From positions 1-40,389 of the forward strand of contig JAICLJ010000023.1 of NCBI GenBank assembly GCA_025927575.1: a DNA stretch of 40,389 nucleotides. The letters run 5' to 3'. Below the pieces are notes generated by a model. It ran no database searches and had not been told where the DNA came from. It saw only the letters and a program-made list of their open reading frames with translations. The position numbers and the translations under genes were made by a program. Below, in pieces: positions 1 through 9,095 of the stretch (position 1 is its first letter; each line of letters opens with the position of its first letter). Origin of the DNA: Bryobacteraceae bacterium (GTDB lineage Bacteria; Acidobacteriota; Terriglobia; Bryobacterales; Bryobacteraceae).

Positions 1-321
1 GAGGTTACGCCCCAACAAGTCGACGCTTTGCGAGCATCAGGGGAGTTGCTGGCCTTCATCGACGTACGGGATCCAGAGGAATGGGAGAAGACCCGCATCG
101 AAGGAGCAACGCTGATTCCGATGGGTGTCGTGCCCGCTGCTCTTGAAGCAATTGAAGCCAGAGCGGATGAGGCTAGCCTGATTGTGTACTGCCATCACGG
201 GGTTCGCAGCCTGCAGGTCGTTTCCTGGCTGCGGCAGCAAGGTATAGCGTGCTGTTATAGCCTGGCGGGCGGAATCGACCGCTGGAGCAGCGAGATCGAT
301 TCCTCTGTAGCTCGTTATTGA
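1..321 (+). CDS. Rhodanese-like sulfurtransferase domain (5' partial)
   Basis: The reading frame is open from the first base, so the N-terminus lies outside the window. The visible part is one complete rhodanese fold. It opens with a DVRDPEEW strand-loop, continues through a GATLIPMG segment, has the active-site loop CHHGVRS with the persulfide-carrying cysteine, and closes with LAGGIDRW. The C-terminus (EIDSSVARY) resembles the DPSxPRY tails common in MoeZ/ThiF-type sulfur carriers fused to rhodanese and in single-domain rhodaneses of that group. It could therefore be a stand-alone sulfurtransferase or the last domain of an adenylyltransferase-rhodanese fusion. The convergent aldolase gene ends 13 bases downstream. 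The domain call is secure; substrate and full architecture cannot be judged from here. Confidence 0.85.
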   Translation, partial: EVTPQQVDALRASGELLAFIDVRDPEEWEKTRIEGATLIPMGVVPAALEAIEARADEASLIVYCHHGVRSLQVVSWLRQQGIACCYSLAGGIDRWSSEIDSSVARY

Positions 322-334
322 AACTATCGCCGGA

Positions 335-997
335 TCAGGCGTGTTGAACCTTGGCCCTCGCTTCCGCAATTTTCTGCCGGAATTGACGGGCTCGCTCGAC
401 AAAAACTTCGTACTTGCCCTCTTGGATCGTCTTGTTATCGATCAGATCGCTTCCGACGCCGACCGCACAACATCCCGCAGCGAGGAAATCGCCAACGGTT
501 TCAAGGTTCACGCCACCGGTTGGCACAAACTCAATGTGGGGAAACGGGCCCTTCAACGCTTTGATGTACTTCGCTCCCCCTAACGCGCTGCAGGGGAATA
601 CTTTGATGGCGTCCGCTCCGGCTTGCCACGCCGTAACGATCTCCGTCGGCGTCAATGCTCCCGGGAACGCCGCCTTCGAGTAGCGCTTCGCCATCTCGAT
701 TGTTTTGATGTTCAGCGATGGGGTCACAAAGAATTCTGCCCCCGCGAGCATGCAAGCACGAGCAGTCTCCGGATCGAGGACCGTACCCGCCCCGAGGATG
801 ATCCGGTCGCCCAGTTTGTCAGCGACGCGCTCCAGTGCCCGGATGGCCCCGTCGACCGTCATCGTAATCTCGGCACACGGGATGCCGCCCTCACAGATGG
901 CTTCTACGGCGCGGATGGCGGATTCCGCGTCCTTCGTTCTGACAATGGGGACGATCCCCAGTTCCTTGATGCGTTGAACAACTTCAGTACTGTTCAC
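335..997 (-). CDS. eda: KDPG/KHG-type aldolase (Eda family)
   Basis: At 220 residues this is a full-length class I aldolase of the 2-keto-3-deoxy-6-phosphogluconate / 4-hydroxy-2-oxoglutarate family. It splits KDPG to pyruvate and glyceraldehyde-3-phosphate in the Entner-Doudoroff and uronate pathways. Visible landmarks are the catalytic glutamate in CAEITMT (about residue 43), the LGAGTVL and FVTPS loops, the Schiff-base lysine in AIKVFPC (about residue 132) and the phosphate-binding VPTGGV. The start is GTG, chosen because the family begins at this point (EVVQRIKELGIVPIVR). No Shine-Dalgarno sequence is visible. A TAAAAT box lies only six bases upstream, so the message may be leaderless (inference). 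It diverges from the radical SAM gene. The beta-helix enzyme and sugar dehydrogenase further along fit a sugar-acid theme, but no operon link is seen. Confidence 0.93.
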   Translation of the reverse strand: MNSTEVVQRIKELGIVPIVRTKDAESAIRAVEAICEGGIPCAEITMTVDGAIRALERVADKLGDRIILGAGTVLDPETARACMLAGAEFFVTPSLNIKTIEMAKRYSKAAFPGALTPTEIVTAWQAGADAIKVFPCSALGGAKYIKALKGPFPHIEFVPTGGVNLETVGDFLAAGCCAVGVGSDLIDNKTIQEGKYEVFVERARQFRQKIAEARAKVQHA

Positions 998-1087
998 GTG
1001 ACGATTTTAGTCCACAAGCCGCCATAGGTGCAGAATTACCACTTGTAGTTGGGCGAATAAAAGACGAACATAGTGAAGAGGGCTACC

Positions 1088-2062
1088 ATGTCCGCTTCTG
1101 CTCCCGCCTTAGTCGGTATCGCCAAGCTGGCGACGGAAGGGCACGTACTCACAAACAAGTCGCGAGTCGAGTACCGTACTTTGCCAACCCGCCGATTGCT
1201 CAACCGGTGCGATTCGCGCCGCGTGCCATTCGATTGGACGATTAATCCTTACCGGGGATGTGAATACGGCTGCAAATACTGCTATGCGCGCTACACGCAC
1301 GAATTCATGGAGCGCTGGCATCCTGAAGCGTTTGAAACTGAGATTTACGCGAAAGACTGGGACGAGGCATCTTTCCGGCGCGAGCTTCGGACTGTCCGGC
1401 GAGGCCAATCGATCGCACTCGGTACCGCTACGGACCCGTATCAACCTGCCGAGCGCCGTTATGAACGGTCGCGTCGGATCCTTGAGGTGCTGGCAACGAT
1501 TTCGGGCAGGCGCGTCTATCTCACCACGAAATCGGATTTATGCGCGCGCGATGTCGATTTGTGGCGGAGGGTCGCCGAAGGCAACCAGGTAGCGGTCGCG
1601 ATTACGGTGACTACGACAGATGCGGCTCTCGCCCGTTTGCTCGAGCCCTATGCTCCGCGTCCAGACCTGCGTCTCGCCGCGGTCACGCAATTCGCGGAAG
1701 CCGGAATTCGCGTGGGCGTGATCGCCAGCCCGGTTCTACCGATGATCACCGATTCGTCATCCAGCCTCGATGCGGTTGCAGCAGCCGCCAAACGGGCTGG
1801 GGCGACGACTTTCGGAGCTAACGTTCTCTTTCTGAAACCGTGCTCCCAGCGCGTGTTCTTCCCGTTTCTGGCGGAGCAGTTCCCGAACCTGTTCGCACGC
1901 TATAAAGCGAACTACGAGCACGATGCATTCATCAAGGGAGCCTATCCGGAGCGGATCAGGCAGATCGTCAAGCAAATTCGCGAAAAGTACGGCCTCTTTG
2001 CCCGAGATGCTGGAGAAACTCCGATGCCAGCCGAAGCGGAGCAATTAACGCTGTTTTCTTAG
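1088..2062 (+). CDS. Radical SAM protein, SPL/Rv2578c family, with C-terminal clamp-like motif
   Basis: This is a cytoplasmic radical SAM enzyme of about 324 residues. The [4Fe-4S] motif is CEYGCKYC (C-x3-C-x2-C), the arrangement used by spore photoproduct lyase-like proteins. It is followed by GTATDPYQPAE and a glycine-rich GVIASPVLPM strand, all typical of the SPL/Rv2578c family. An open frame extends to a GTG at 1073, but ATG 1088 has AAGAGG seven bases upstream and is preferred. The protein ends QLTLFS, which fits the bacterial beta-clamp-binding pattern QLxLF. The family is often linked to DNA repair, but substrates of most members are unknown. It diverges from the aldolase gene and converges with the GMC oxidoreductase gene. 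The family call is firm; a DNA-repair role is inference. Confidence 0.9.
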   Translation: MSASAPALVGIAKLATEGHVLTNKSRVEYRTLPTRRLLNRCDSRRVPFDWTINPYRGCEYGCKYCYARYTHEFMERWHPEAFETEIYAKDWDEASFRRELRTVRRGQSIALGTATDPYQPAERRYERSRRILEVLATISGRRVYLTTKSDLCARDVDLWRRVAEGNQVAVAITVTTTDAALARLLEPYAPRPDLRLAAVTQFAEAGIRVGVIASPVLPMITDSSSSLDAVAAAAKRAGATTFGANVLFLKPCSQRVFFPFLAEQFPNLFARYKANYEHDAFIKGAYPERIRQIVKQIREKYGLFARDAGETPMPAEAEQLTLFS

Positions 2063-2112
2063 TGCCGCATCGAAAATCCCCAGAATTGCGCAGGCGAGGC
2101 ATGCCTCCCCGC

Positions 2113-2133
2113 TTCCCTTTAAGGACAAGGGAA
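2113..2133. terminator. Short hairpin between convergent genes (possible bidirectional terminator)
   Basis: A perfect 7-bp inverted repeat (TTCCCTT / AAGGGAA) with a 7-base loop sits in the 82-base gap between the radical SAM and GMC oxidoreductase genes, which converge here. No T-run follows on either strand, so intrinsic termination is doubtful. A separate 12-base palindrome, GAGGCATGCCTC, lies just before it at 2096-2107. The position fits a shared 3' end. Confidence 0.3.
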
Positions 2134-2144
2134 ATGCCGACACA

Positions 2145-4367
2145 CTACGCTTGCCTCGGCTTAATCAAAGGCCTCGCGGGCTGCTTCTCGTCGACTGTCC
2201 ACTCAACCGGCCGGTCGTGATCCATGCCATGGATCAGCCTCTCCGAAAATATTTTGGAGAACGTATAGATGGACTGCATGGGGTTGGCGCCGACCGAAGT
2301 GGGGAAAATGCTGCTATCGGCGACGTACAGATTCGGTATCTCCGCGCGGGTAAGAACGTTCCAGACACGCTGGTTCGTCGAAACGACGGCGACATCCGGC
2401 GATGGCCCAATCTTATTTGTCGCCTGCAGATGAGCTGAGGTCAGAACGGTACGATTTGGCAGAAATTCGAGATTCTGTTCAATTAAGTCCGCCTGAGTGA
2501 TGTCGGTTAAATAGACGCCAACCATCGGATCGAAATCTTTGCTGCCCAGATAATTCTCATTCGAGGGAATGACAACTTGCCTGGCGCCCGCTAAAAACAT
2601 CATGCGGATGGCAATCGCAACAGCGGTTTTGAATCGCTGCTTGTCGAAATCGCTCAACGTGTAGTCGATCACGACATTACCGCCATCAAGACGAACACAA
2701 TTCGAATCCGAGGGTGTGTCCACCAGCATGGCGCCGAACCCGGCGGCGTTATCGAATTGACTGAGAATGTTGTACACCTGTTCGCCGGTTCCCGGAATGA
2801 GCACGGCCCCGTAGGCGGGCATGCCGGACATCGTTTCAAAGATGAACCCGGGAGCTACCCCAAAGGCATCCAGGAACGTAGCGCTGTCAAGCCCCTCGAG
2901 AAGATTGATCCGCTTATCGAATACACCGATCAGCGGGAACGAGGGGTGCATAATCAGCCCTTTTCCAATTCGTTGATTCGCAATCGCGGGTGTCTTTTGA
3001 GCGGTTTGCAATAGAATGCGCGTCGTTCCGATTGTTCCCGCCGAGAGGATGATATTCTCCGCCTCAATGGAAACCTCGGTTCCGGGCGGAATCTGGAGGC
3101 CGCACGGGTCGACGACCGTGTTGCCATGCTCCGTCCATGGCGCATTCATGAGGATGGTCGCTCCAGTCGCGCGAATGTTACCGTCCGTTCCGTCCGGAGT
3201 GAACACGATTTCCTGCACCGAAGCGTCGGGAATGACGCTGAGAGGATTCTTCTGGTCCTGGATCACGGGCAGTAAGAGTTCTCTCGCGGCGTCACGCTTC
3301 TGCGTCACCGGCGAGGGCGATAAGTTCGTTGGAAAACGATTCAGGTGATATAGCGAAGGAGTAACTCCGAAATTCAGGGCGCCGTTCCAGAGCGCCAGGT
3401 TATCGCTGTTCAGCTCCGATTGCGAAACCTGACGAGTTCCAATTGCTTGCCGCACCCAGGTGTATGCGGCCGAGATGCGTTCCGGCGTGTAGTACTTTGC
3501 CGCGATAAGCCCTTGTTGGCTCCACTCGTCCACGCGCGCCTGGATGGTGCTCTCGAGTGGAGAAAATGCCAGGTCGATGTTCACCGTGCTGCCACCGCCT
3601 AATGCCTGACCACTGCGGAGAATAATTCCGTTATTGGATGTCGCGGCTTTGTCTTCCCCATACATGAGCGCCGGATAGCTCATGGTATTCATGGAGCCCC
3701 AGACGACGAAGGGGCCGGTCTCAACCAGAACAACTCGCTTGCCGGCTTTCGTTAGTTCGTGCGCGACGGTTGCGCCGCCCGGGCCGCTACCGACAACGAG
3801 GTATTCGATCGGCCCATCTTTGTGACGGATGATTTTCGAAGCCTCATCGTAAGTAAGTCTGCTCGGCGGAAGATCCGGATAATTCCGCTTGGAGTAGATA
3901 TCTATATTTTGAACGAAAATTTGTGGATCTTGAATTTGCGCAAGAGGGCCGGCCAGCGGCAAATCCCAGATACCCGAAAGGTAGATTTCCCGGACCTGCA
4001 TTGCGAACTCGGTTGTCCCCGGACATTCACCCGCGAAGAAAAAGCTTAAGACGGACTGGCCGGTTTCGGGAGGAATAGCTCCGTATCCACCCGGTGTAGT
4101 GAGAAACGTCTGAATCGAGGGATTTTGCGAGGTCTTGAGGCAGGCGTAGAACGGAAGATTCTGAGGGGCTGTCAGGCCTTCCAGAATTTGCAGCACTGCC
4201 GATTCGCTGAATTCGGCAAGCATTTCTTGTGAGACCTTGTCCGCAATCGCGGCAATCTCCGGCTTGATACGTGGGGGAATGTCGAGCCGCTCCAGCGGGA
4301 ACCATGTCTGGAACAAAGCATTGTGTGTTTGAACGACTGCGGAAGGAAGCGCGCCAACTGGTTTCAT
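2145..4367 (-). CDS. GMC-family FAD oxidoreductase with long N-terminal extension
   Basis: This is a 740-residue flavoprotein of the glucose-methanol-choline family, which oxidises alcohols, sugars or sugar acids. The ADP-binding Rossmann motif VVGSGPGGAT falls at about residues 191-200, with the FAD-ribose glutamate about 20 residues on. RSGQALGGGSTVN is the second FAD signature. The C-terminal segment holds the presumed catalytic His in TSAHLQ, then VADSSIFPTSVGANPMQS with the companion Asn. The first ~185 residues precede the FAD fold and match nothing I can name with confidence. A comparable helical extension occurs in long-chain alcohol oxidases and as a separate small subunit in gluconate dehydrogenases. 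No clear signal peptide is seen. It is the last gene of the unit containing the AhpD pair, the TonB receptor and the MFS transporter, 81 bases after the MFS stop. The substrate is unknown. Confidence 0.9.
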   Translation of the reverse strand: MKPVGALPSAVVQTHNALFQTWFPLERLDIPPRIKPEIAAIADKVSQEMLAEFSESAVLQILEGLTAPQNLPFYACLKTSQNPSIQTFLTTPGGYGAIPPETGQSVLSFFFAGECPGTTEFAMQVREIYLSGIWDLPLAGPLAQIQDPQIFVQNIDIYSKRNYPDLPPSRLTYDEASKIIRHKDGPIEYLVVGSGPGGATVAHELTKAGKRVVLVETGPFVVWGSMNTMSYPALMYGEDKAATSNNGIILRSGQALGGGSTVNIDLAFSPLESTIQARVDEWSQQGLIAAKYYTPERISAAYTWVRQAIGTRQVSQSELNSDNLALWNGALNFGVTPSLYHLNRFPTNLSPSPVTQKRDAARELLLPVIQDQKNPLSVIPDASVQEIVFTPDGTDGNIRATGATILMNAPWTEHGNTVVDPCGLQIPPGTEVSIEAENIILSAGTIGTTRILLQTAQKTPAIANQRIGKGLIMHPSFPLIGVFDKRINLLEGLDSATFLDAFGVAPGFIFETMSGMPAYGAVLIPGTGEQVYNILSQFDNAAGFGAMLVDTPSDSNCVRLDGGNVVIDYTLSDFDKQRFKTAVAIAIRMMFLAGARQVVIPSNENYLGSKDFDPMVGVYLTDITQADLIEQNLEFLPNRTVLTSAHLQATNKIGPSPDVAVVSTNQRVWNVLTRAEIPNLYVADSSIFPTSVGANPMQSIYTFSKIFSERLIHGMDHDRPVEWTVDEKQPARPLIKPRQA

Positions 4368-4448
4368 AAGTGAAGCTAACGACGACGTTCGATTAGTGAA
4401 GCGTTCGTCATTATATCCTCAGTTCGCGGAACGATTTGGTTCGCAAAG

Positions 4449-5723
4449 TTACTCACTGGCTGCGGGGGCCAAATCTGGTTGTGTGGAATCCTGTCCACCG
4501 GCAACTTCATACCGGGGCAGCAAGAGCATAAGCGACGCCGCAATTACCGTCGAAACAGCGAGCCAGGAAAGCAGGATCGCGTATGAACCTGTGGCGTCAA
4601 AGACTTTTCCCATGATGACCGGTCCAATTGCTCCGGCGATCGCGTAGGCGGTCCAAGTCAATCCGTAGAGGGTCGAGAACGATCGCAAACCAAAATACCT
4701 GGATAGCAAATAGGGGGTGACATCGGCTTCGCCGCCCATTCCTAAGCCAATCAAGCCCGCCCCAATGACGCCCGCGGACATTGACTTGGCGCTCGATAGA
4801 AGGAAAGTCCCAAGGGCGGCAAACAAGAGCAGGATAAAGGCCACGCGCGGCGCGAAAAAGCGATCCAGGAGCATTCCAGTGATCAACCGGCCCAGCAATA
4901 CGGCTCCGCCCATGGCAGAGGCGGCCAGCGCTGCGTTGCGAGGAGAAACGCCGCGGTCGGTAAGCAAGGGGGAAAGATGGGCAATGGCGCCGTTCTGACT
5001 AATGGAAACAATAAACAGCACGCTGACGATGATCCAGAAGATACCCGAACGCATTCCCTCCATGGCGGAGGCGCCGGATTCCACTCTCTCCACCTTTCGG
5101 GAGAGAACAGGGCGTTCCCGCACCAGGGTCGTAAGGGGCAGTCCAACGATGAGGACGATGGCTCCCATTACCGCGAAGGTGTGGCGCCAGCCGATCGCCT
5201 GGATCAGGCTTTCGGCGATCATCGGAAGAACCATCGCGCCAAATGCGCCGCCAGTGAGCAAAACCGAAAACGCAAGGCCACGGCGCTGTTCAAACCACGT
5301 TGAGAGAACGCGGGTATAAGCGAGATGCGCGGTCCCGTTTCCAACAATCCCCATAACGATGAACACCGCATATAAATGCCACAGGTGAGCGGTTAACAGG
5401 GACAACGATCCAAACGCGCACCCGAACACTGCGACACAGGGAATGATGATTCGCCGCGCCGGATAACGATCGAGCAGAACGCCTAAAGGCGGGGAGCACG
5501 CCGCAACCGAAAGCGCCGCGAATCCAAAAGCCGCCGAAACGGCCTCGCGCGACCAGCCAAACTCGGTTGCGACAGGCTTCAGAAAAATACTGAATGTATA
5601 AATCAGCAGCGAGGCAAAGCCGACGAACACGCAAGCGGAAGACGCTATGGATACTCGCCACCCCGGATAACGCCAGGAGTTTTCATTGAGAGGTAGCGCG
5701 TATCCGGTTGATGATGACTGCAT
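4449..5723 (-). CDS. MFS transporter, monocarboxylate/oxalate-formate antiporter type
   Basis: This is a 424-residue major facilitator with about twelve hydrophobic segments and a charged central loop (VRERPVLSRKVERVESG). The loop 2-3 signature LGVLLDRYPARR is the MFS G-x3-D-R-x2-x-R motif. The N-half pattern, including FSIFLKPVATEFGWSR and STWFEQRRGLAFS, is typical of the OFA/monocarboxylate branch. It would act in the inner membrane, probably importing an organic acid or sugar acid. The start lies nine bases after the TonB-receptor stop on the same strand, so the two are almost certainly cotranscribed. Together with the GMC enzyme downstream this gives outer-membrane uptake, inner-membrane uptake and oxidation of one substrate class (inference). 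Confidence 0.9.
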   Translation of the reverse strand: MQSSSTGYALPLNENSWRYPGWRVSIASSACVFVGFASLLIYTFSIFLKPVATEFGWSREAVSAAFGFAALSVAACSPPLGVLLDRYPARRIIIPCVAVFGCAFGSLSLLTAHLWHLYAVFIVMGIVGNGTAHLAYTRVLSTWFEQRRGLAFSVLLTGGAFGAMVLPMIAESLIQAIGWRHTFAVMGAIVLIVGLPLTTLVRERPVLSRKVERVESGASAMEGMRSGIFWIIVSVLFIVSISQNGAIAHLSPLLTDRGVSPRNAALAASAMGGAVLLGRLITGMLLDRFFAPRVAFILLLFAALGTFLLSSAKSMSAGVIGAGLIGLGMGGEADVTPYLLSRYFGLRSFSTLYGLTWTAYAIAGAIGPVIMGKVFDATGSYAILLSWLAVSTVIAASLMLLLPRYEVAGGQDSTQPDLAPAASE

Positions 5724-5732
5724 GGCTTGGTC

Positions 5733-8700
5733 TTAAAACATCAGCTTCAGCGCGAACTGCATCAGCCTGGGCGGCGCCGCGGAAAGGATCCGCCCGAAGT
5801 TGGGCGAGTTCAGATCGGCAACGGGAATGCCAAAATTCGGATGGTTCGCAACATTGAACGACTCGGCTCGGAACTGCAGATGCATCGCCTCGCTGAGACG
5901 AAAGTTGCGCATCAAGGAAGTGTCGAAGTCCGTGAACGCCGGTCCGCGAGCGATGTTGCGGCCCGCATTTCCAAACTTGCCTGCCTCGGTCACCGGATTC
6001 AGACGCCGGAACGCTGCGCTGCTAATCCATTGATTAACGGTGTGCGGTCCGTCGTTAGGATTACCCACGAGATCGGGGCGGCTCGCGGCATAACCGGAAA
6101 TCGGTGGACTATTCGCCTGCAGCGACACATTAGTGGAATCGTAAACTGTAAACGGCGAAGGCGAATTGTGCGACGCGATTACGTTAAGTTGCCAGCCACC
6201 GAAGATTCTCCGAAGAACAATAGGCGCATCCCGGGAAACACGCGGTTCCCATGACCCACTGGCGACAAAGCGCTGCCGAGCGTCAAACAACGACGGCCCG
6301 TGTTCGGCAGCGAGATCGAATGGATTCTGAGCCAGATCGTTCTCACCGGCGAGCTGTTGAGAAGAAGCGCCGCCAAGATTCATCGACGACAAATAGTCGA
6401 GCGACTTGGAGTACCAGTAGGAAACATTGAATGCCAGCCCACGCGCAAACCGGCGCGAAACACTCACTTGCCCGGACTCATAGGTTGAATTGGTGATGTC
6501 GGCGAGTTCAGCAATTGTTGAGAACGTGCATGTGCCGCCGTTGGAGGGACAGCCGGCGTAAATGCGCCGTCGATCGGCATTCTGCGCCGTCGCTCCCGGA
6601 GCGTATAGAGCGGGATTGGCCTCGATGTTACGGGGCAGGTGAGTTCCCTTGCTGCCGACGTAGCGGACCTCAACCAGATACCGATCGAATAGCGATCGCT
6701 GGATTCCGAAGTTCCAGTCCTGCATATAAGGAGGTCGCGCCGTGGGGTCAATTGCAAATACGGTCGATGGACTAACGAATGTGTTGGGCGCCGGGTACGA
6801 GTGGCCTGAGTAAGGGTTTGAGAAATTCAATCCCGCTCCGCTGTACTGGTTGAACTGCGCCCAGGGCAGCGAACTAATGGGCACTTGAGAAGCGGTCCCG
6901 GGACCATTTTGGAACTGATCGTAAAAGACGCCGTATCCCGCCCGGACAGTCCACTTGCTATTACCGGTTGGATCCCATGCGAAGCCCACACGAGGCATAT
7001 AGGCGTTGTCACCTCGTGCGATGCCGGCGCCAATCCCAGGATCGCCAGGGAACAGAAGCCCCTCCGGCGCATCCGGATAGCCCTGAGACTGAACCCCCGG
7101 CACGAAGCCGTTCATCCGGTTTGCAATTTCCGTAATCGGATTAACGCGTTCGTACCGGATGCCGTAATTGAGGGTTAGACGAGATGTAACTCTCCACTCG
7201 TCTTGCGCGTAAGCGCCGAGACTCCAGTTACGAAGCCCGCGATGGAAATCTCCTAATCCTTGATAGAACGTGACCGGCGCTCCCAGAAGGAGATTGGCCA
7301 CTGAATTGTTCGTGGGAAATGTTGACGCAAATACGAAGAACGCGTTCGGCGCAATGGCCTGGAACATATTAATCTGCGTCCGCAAAAACTCGACGCCAAA
7401 GCGCGCCGAGTGCGCTCCCTTCGTCCAGGACAAGCCTTCCTGTGCTCCATAACTGTTCTGAGCTGAATCGCGAGGGCCGGTGATGGCCCCGCCGGTGGGC
7501 GAATACCCGGACAGGTTGAAAAACGGCGGCCCCTGACCGAGAGCTGAGGCGGATGTGAAATCAAATCCCAGAGCGCTTGGCGGCGTCTGATTCAACCGGC
7601 GGTCGAAGTCAAATATGTAACGAAGGAATGTTACGCGAAAGGAATTGTTCAGAGTCGCGGAGAAAGTATGAATGTCGGAGATTTCCGCGGAGTGGGTCGT
7701 CAAATTATCGCGCGTGGGAAAGCCGGGAATCGGAGTTCCGCGGACGGAAACCGGGTTGATGTCGTAGCCGCCCGAGTAGGAATAACGCGCGAACAATTGG
7801 TCTTCCGGCGACACGCTGAAATCGACGCGACCGCCACCCTGATTGTAATCGTTTGTTCCTACTACGGTCGTACGGTAAACGGAGGGAGAAACATTTCCGA
7901 GCGGATAGAGTTGCAGAACATTTAAGGCCACAGGATTGATCGCCTGGGCCGGAATCTTATTCCCGGAAAAGACGGCTCCTCCGGCAGCGAAGTTAATGAG
8001 AGGACTTCCCAAGCCGGAGAAATCTCCCTGGCGCTGTTCGGCAGTCGGCACCGTCGAAGAGGTCGTCAGCCCTTGCCTGTTGCGAAAGCCTTCGTAGTAT
8101 CCGAAGAAAAAGAGGCGGTCTTGTTTGATGGGGCCTCCCAACGTGCCGCCGAACTGATTCTGCTTCAACGGCTCCACCGCGGTTGAGAAGTAATTGCGAG
8201 TATCCAGCTTATCGTTGCGAATGAACTCGTAGAGCGTACCATGAAATCCATTACTTCCGGATCTCGTGACCACTGACGTAGTAGCTCCGCCGGTGCCGCC
8301 ATATTCGGGAGGGGCGGTCTGCGTCAGGATTCGAAACTCCGCTATCGCGTCTACCGGGATTTTTAGTGCATAACCACCATCCATCCGGTTCACGTTCTGT
8401 GCGCCGTCGATCATGTACATGTTTTGCTCGGGGCGCGCGCCGTTCACCGCATAGGTCTGGCCTTGCCGCATAGGGCCGCCGGCCGCCTGCAAGCCGGACG
8501 TTAATGGAGCCGCGCCCGCCTGAAGCAAACCAAGCTGTGTAAAATTGCGGCCGTTCAGTGGAAGGTCCACAATCTCGCGTCCTGTGACAACCGCGCCGAG
8601 CGTGTTGGTTGAGGAATCAACTAGCGGAGCGTCGCTTGTAACCGTAATTACGGAATTCACGGCTGCGACATCGAGCTGCAGGTCGATTCGTTTCGTCTGG

Positions 8701-8996
8701 CTGACATTGATCAAGATCGGCTGCTGCACCAGCTTTGCGAAATGCGGCGCGACCACTGTGACGCTGTACCGTCCGACCGCCAGAAATGAGATGCGGAACA
8801 AGCCGTTTTTTTCCGTGGATACTTCTCTTGTTAATCCAGTATCGAGATTCTTTGCGGTGACTTGGGCTGCGGAAACAGGACTCGCACTTTTATCGGTAAC
8901 GAGTCCTTCGATAACTCCTACCGGATCCTGCGCCCTGAGGGTAAACGGCAAGACGAGACACACTACTGTGGAAACGAGAAGAGAAATTCGGCTCAT
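5733..8996 (-). CDS. TonB-dependent transporter, Oar-like, with carboxypeptidase-regulatory domain
   Basis: This is a 1087-residue outer-membrane protein. A signal peptide (hydrophobic run ending LRAQ) is followed by a carboxypeptidase-regulatory-like Ig fold (GVIEGLVTDKSASPVSAAQV to about residue 110). A short linker leads to the plug, with the landmark DLPLNGRNFTQLGLLQ, ITRSG-type strands and a QNMYMIDGAQN loop. A long beta-barrel follows and ends in FALKLMF, the terminal aromatic expected for BamA insertion. This layout is abundant in Acidobacteriota and resembles Myxococcus Oar. Most members lack a known ligand, and polysaccharide fragments are a common guess. A 99-base gap separates it from the AhpD-like gene upstream, and nine bases separate it from the MFS gene downstream. 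The start has AAGAAAG upstream. Confidence 0.93.
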   Translation of the reverse strand: MSRISLLVSTVVCLVLPFTLRAQDPVGVIEGLVTDKSASPVSAAQVTAKNLDTGLTREVSTEKNGLFRISFLAVGRYSVTVVAPHFAKLVQQPILINVSQTKRIDLQLDVAAVNSVITVTSDAPLVDSSTNTLGAVVTGREIVDLPLNGRNFTQLGLLQAGAAPLTSGLQAAGGPMRQGQTYAVNGARPEQNMYMIDGAQNVNRMDGGYALKIPVDAIAEFRILTQTAPPEYGGTGGATTSVVTRSGSNGFHGTLYEFIRNDKLDTRNYFSTAVEPLKQNQFGGTLGGPIKQDRLFFFGYYEGFRNRQGLTTSSTVPTAEQRQGDFSGLGSPLINFAAGGAVFSGNKIPAQAINPVALNVLQLYPLGNVSPSVYRTTVVGTNDYNQGGGRVDFSVSPEDQLFARYSYSGGYDINPVSVRGTPIPGFPTRDNLTTHSAEISDIHTFSATLNNSFRVTFLRYIFDFDRRLNQTPPSALGFDFTSASALGQGPPFFNLSGYSPTGGAITGPRDSAQNSYGAQEGLSWTKGAHSARFGVEFLRTQINMFQAIAPNAFFVFASTFPTNNSVANLLLGAPVTFYQGLGDFHRGLRNWSLGAYAQDEWRVTSRLTLNYGIRYERVNPITEIANRMNGFVPGVQSQGYPDAPEGLLFPGDPGIGAGIARGDNAYMPRVGFAWDPTGNSKWTVRAGYGVFYDQFQNGPGTASQVPISSLPWAQFNQYSGAGLNFSNPYSGHSYPAPNTFVSPSTVFAIDPTARPPYMQDWNFGIQRSLFDRYLVEVRYVGSKGTHLPRNIEANPALYAPGATAQNADRRRIYAGCPSNGGTCTFSTIAELADITNSTYESGQVSVSRRFARGLAFNVSYWYSKSLDYLSSMNLGGASSQQLAGENDLAQNPFDLAAEHGPSLFDARQRFVASGSWEPRVSRDAPIVLRRIFGGWQLNVIASHNSPSPFTVYDSTNVSLQANSPPISGYAASRPDLVGNPNDGPHTVNQWISSAAFRRLNPVTEAGKFGNAGRNIARGPAFTDFDTSLMRNFRLSEAMHLQFRAESFNVANHPNFGIPVADLNSPNFGRILSAAPPRLMQFALKLMF

Positions 8997-9095
8997 CGGT
9001 CAACTTTCTTAAAATTTTTCTGCCACTTGTAGATCGAAAGAGATGCACTTCCGGTATTGGCGAGACGTGTTATACGGGCTTCGATGTAAAAACAG

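Noticed and set aside
623-1027. Plus-strand frames opposite the aldolase gene
   Set aside because: Antisense shadows of a gene with clear catalytic motifs; no ribosome-binding sites or recognisable domains.
2096-2107. 12-base palindrome GAGGCATGCCTC between convergent genes
   Set aside because: It has no loop and no T-run, and a single short palindrome is expected by chance; not called as a separate feature.
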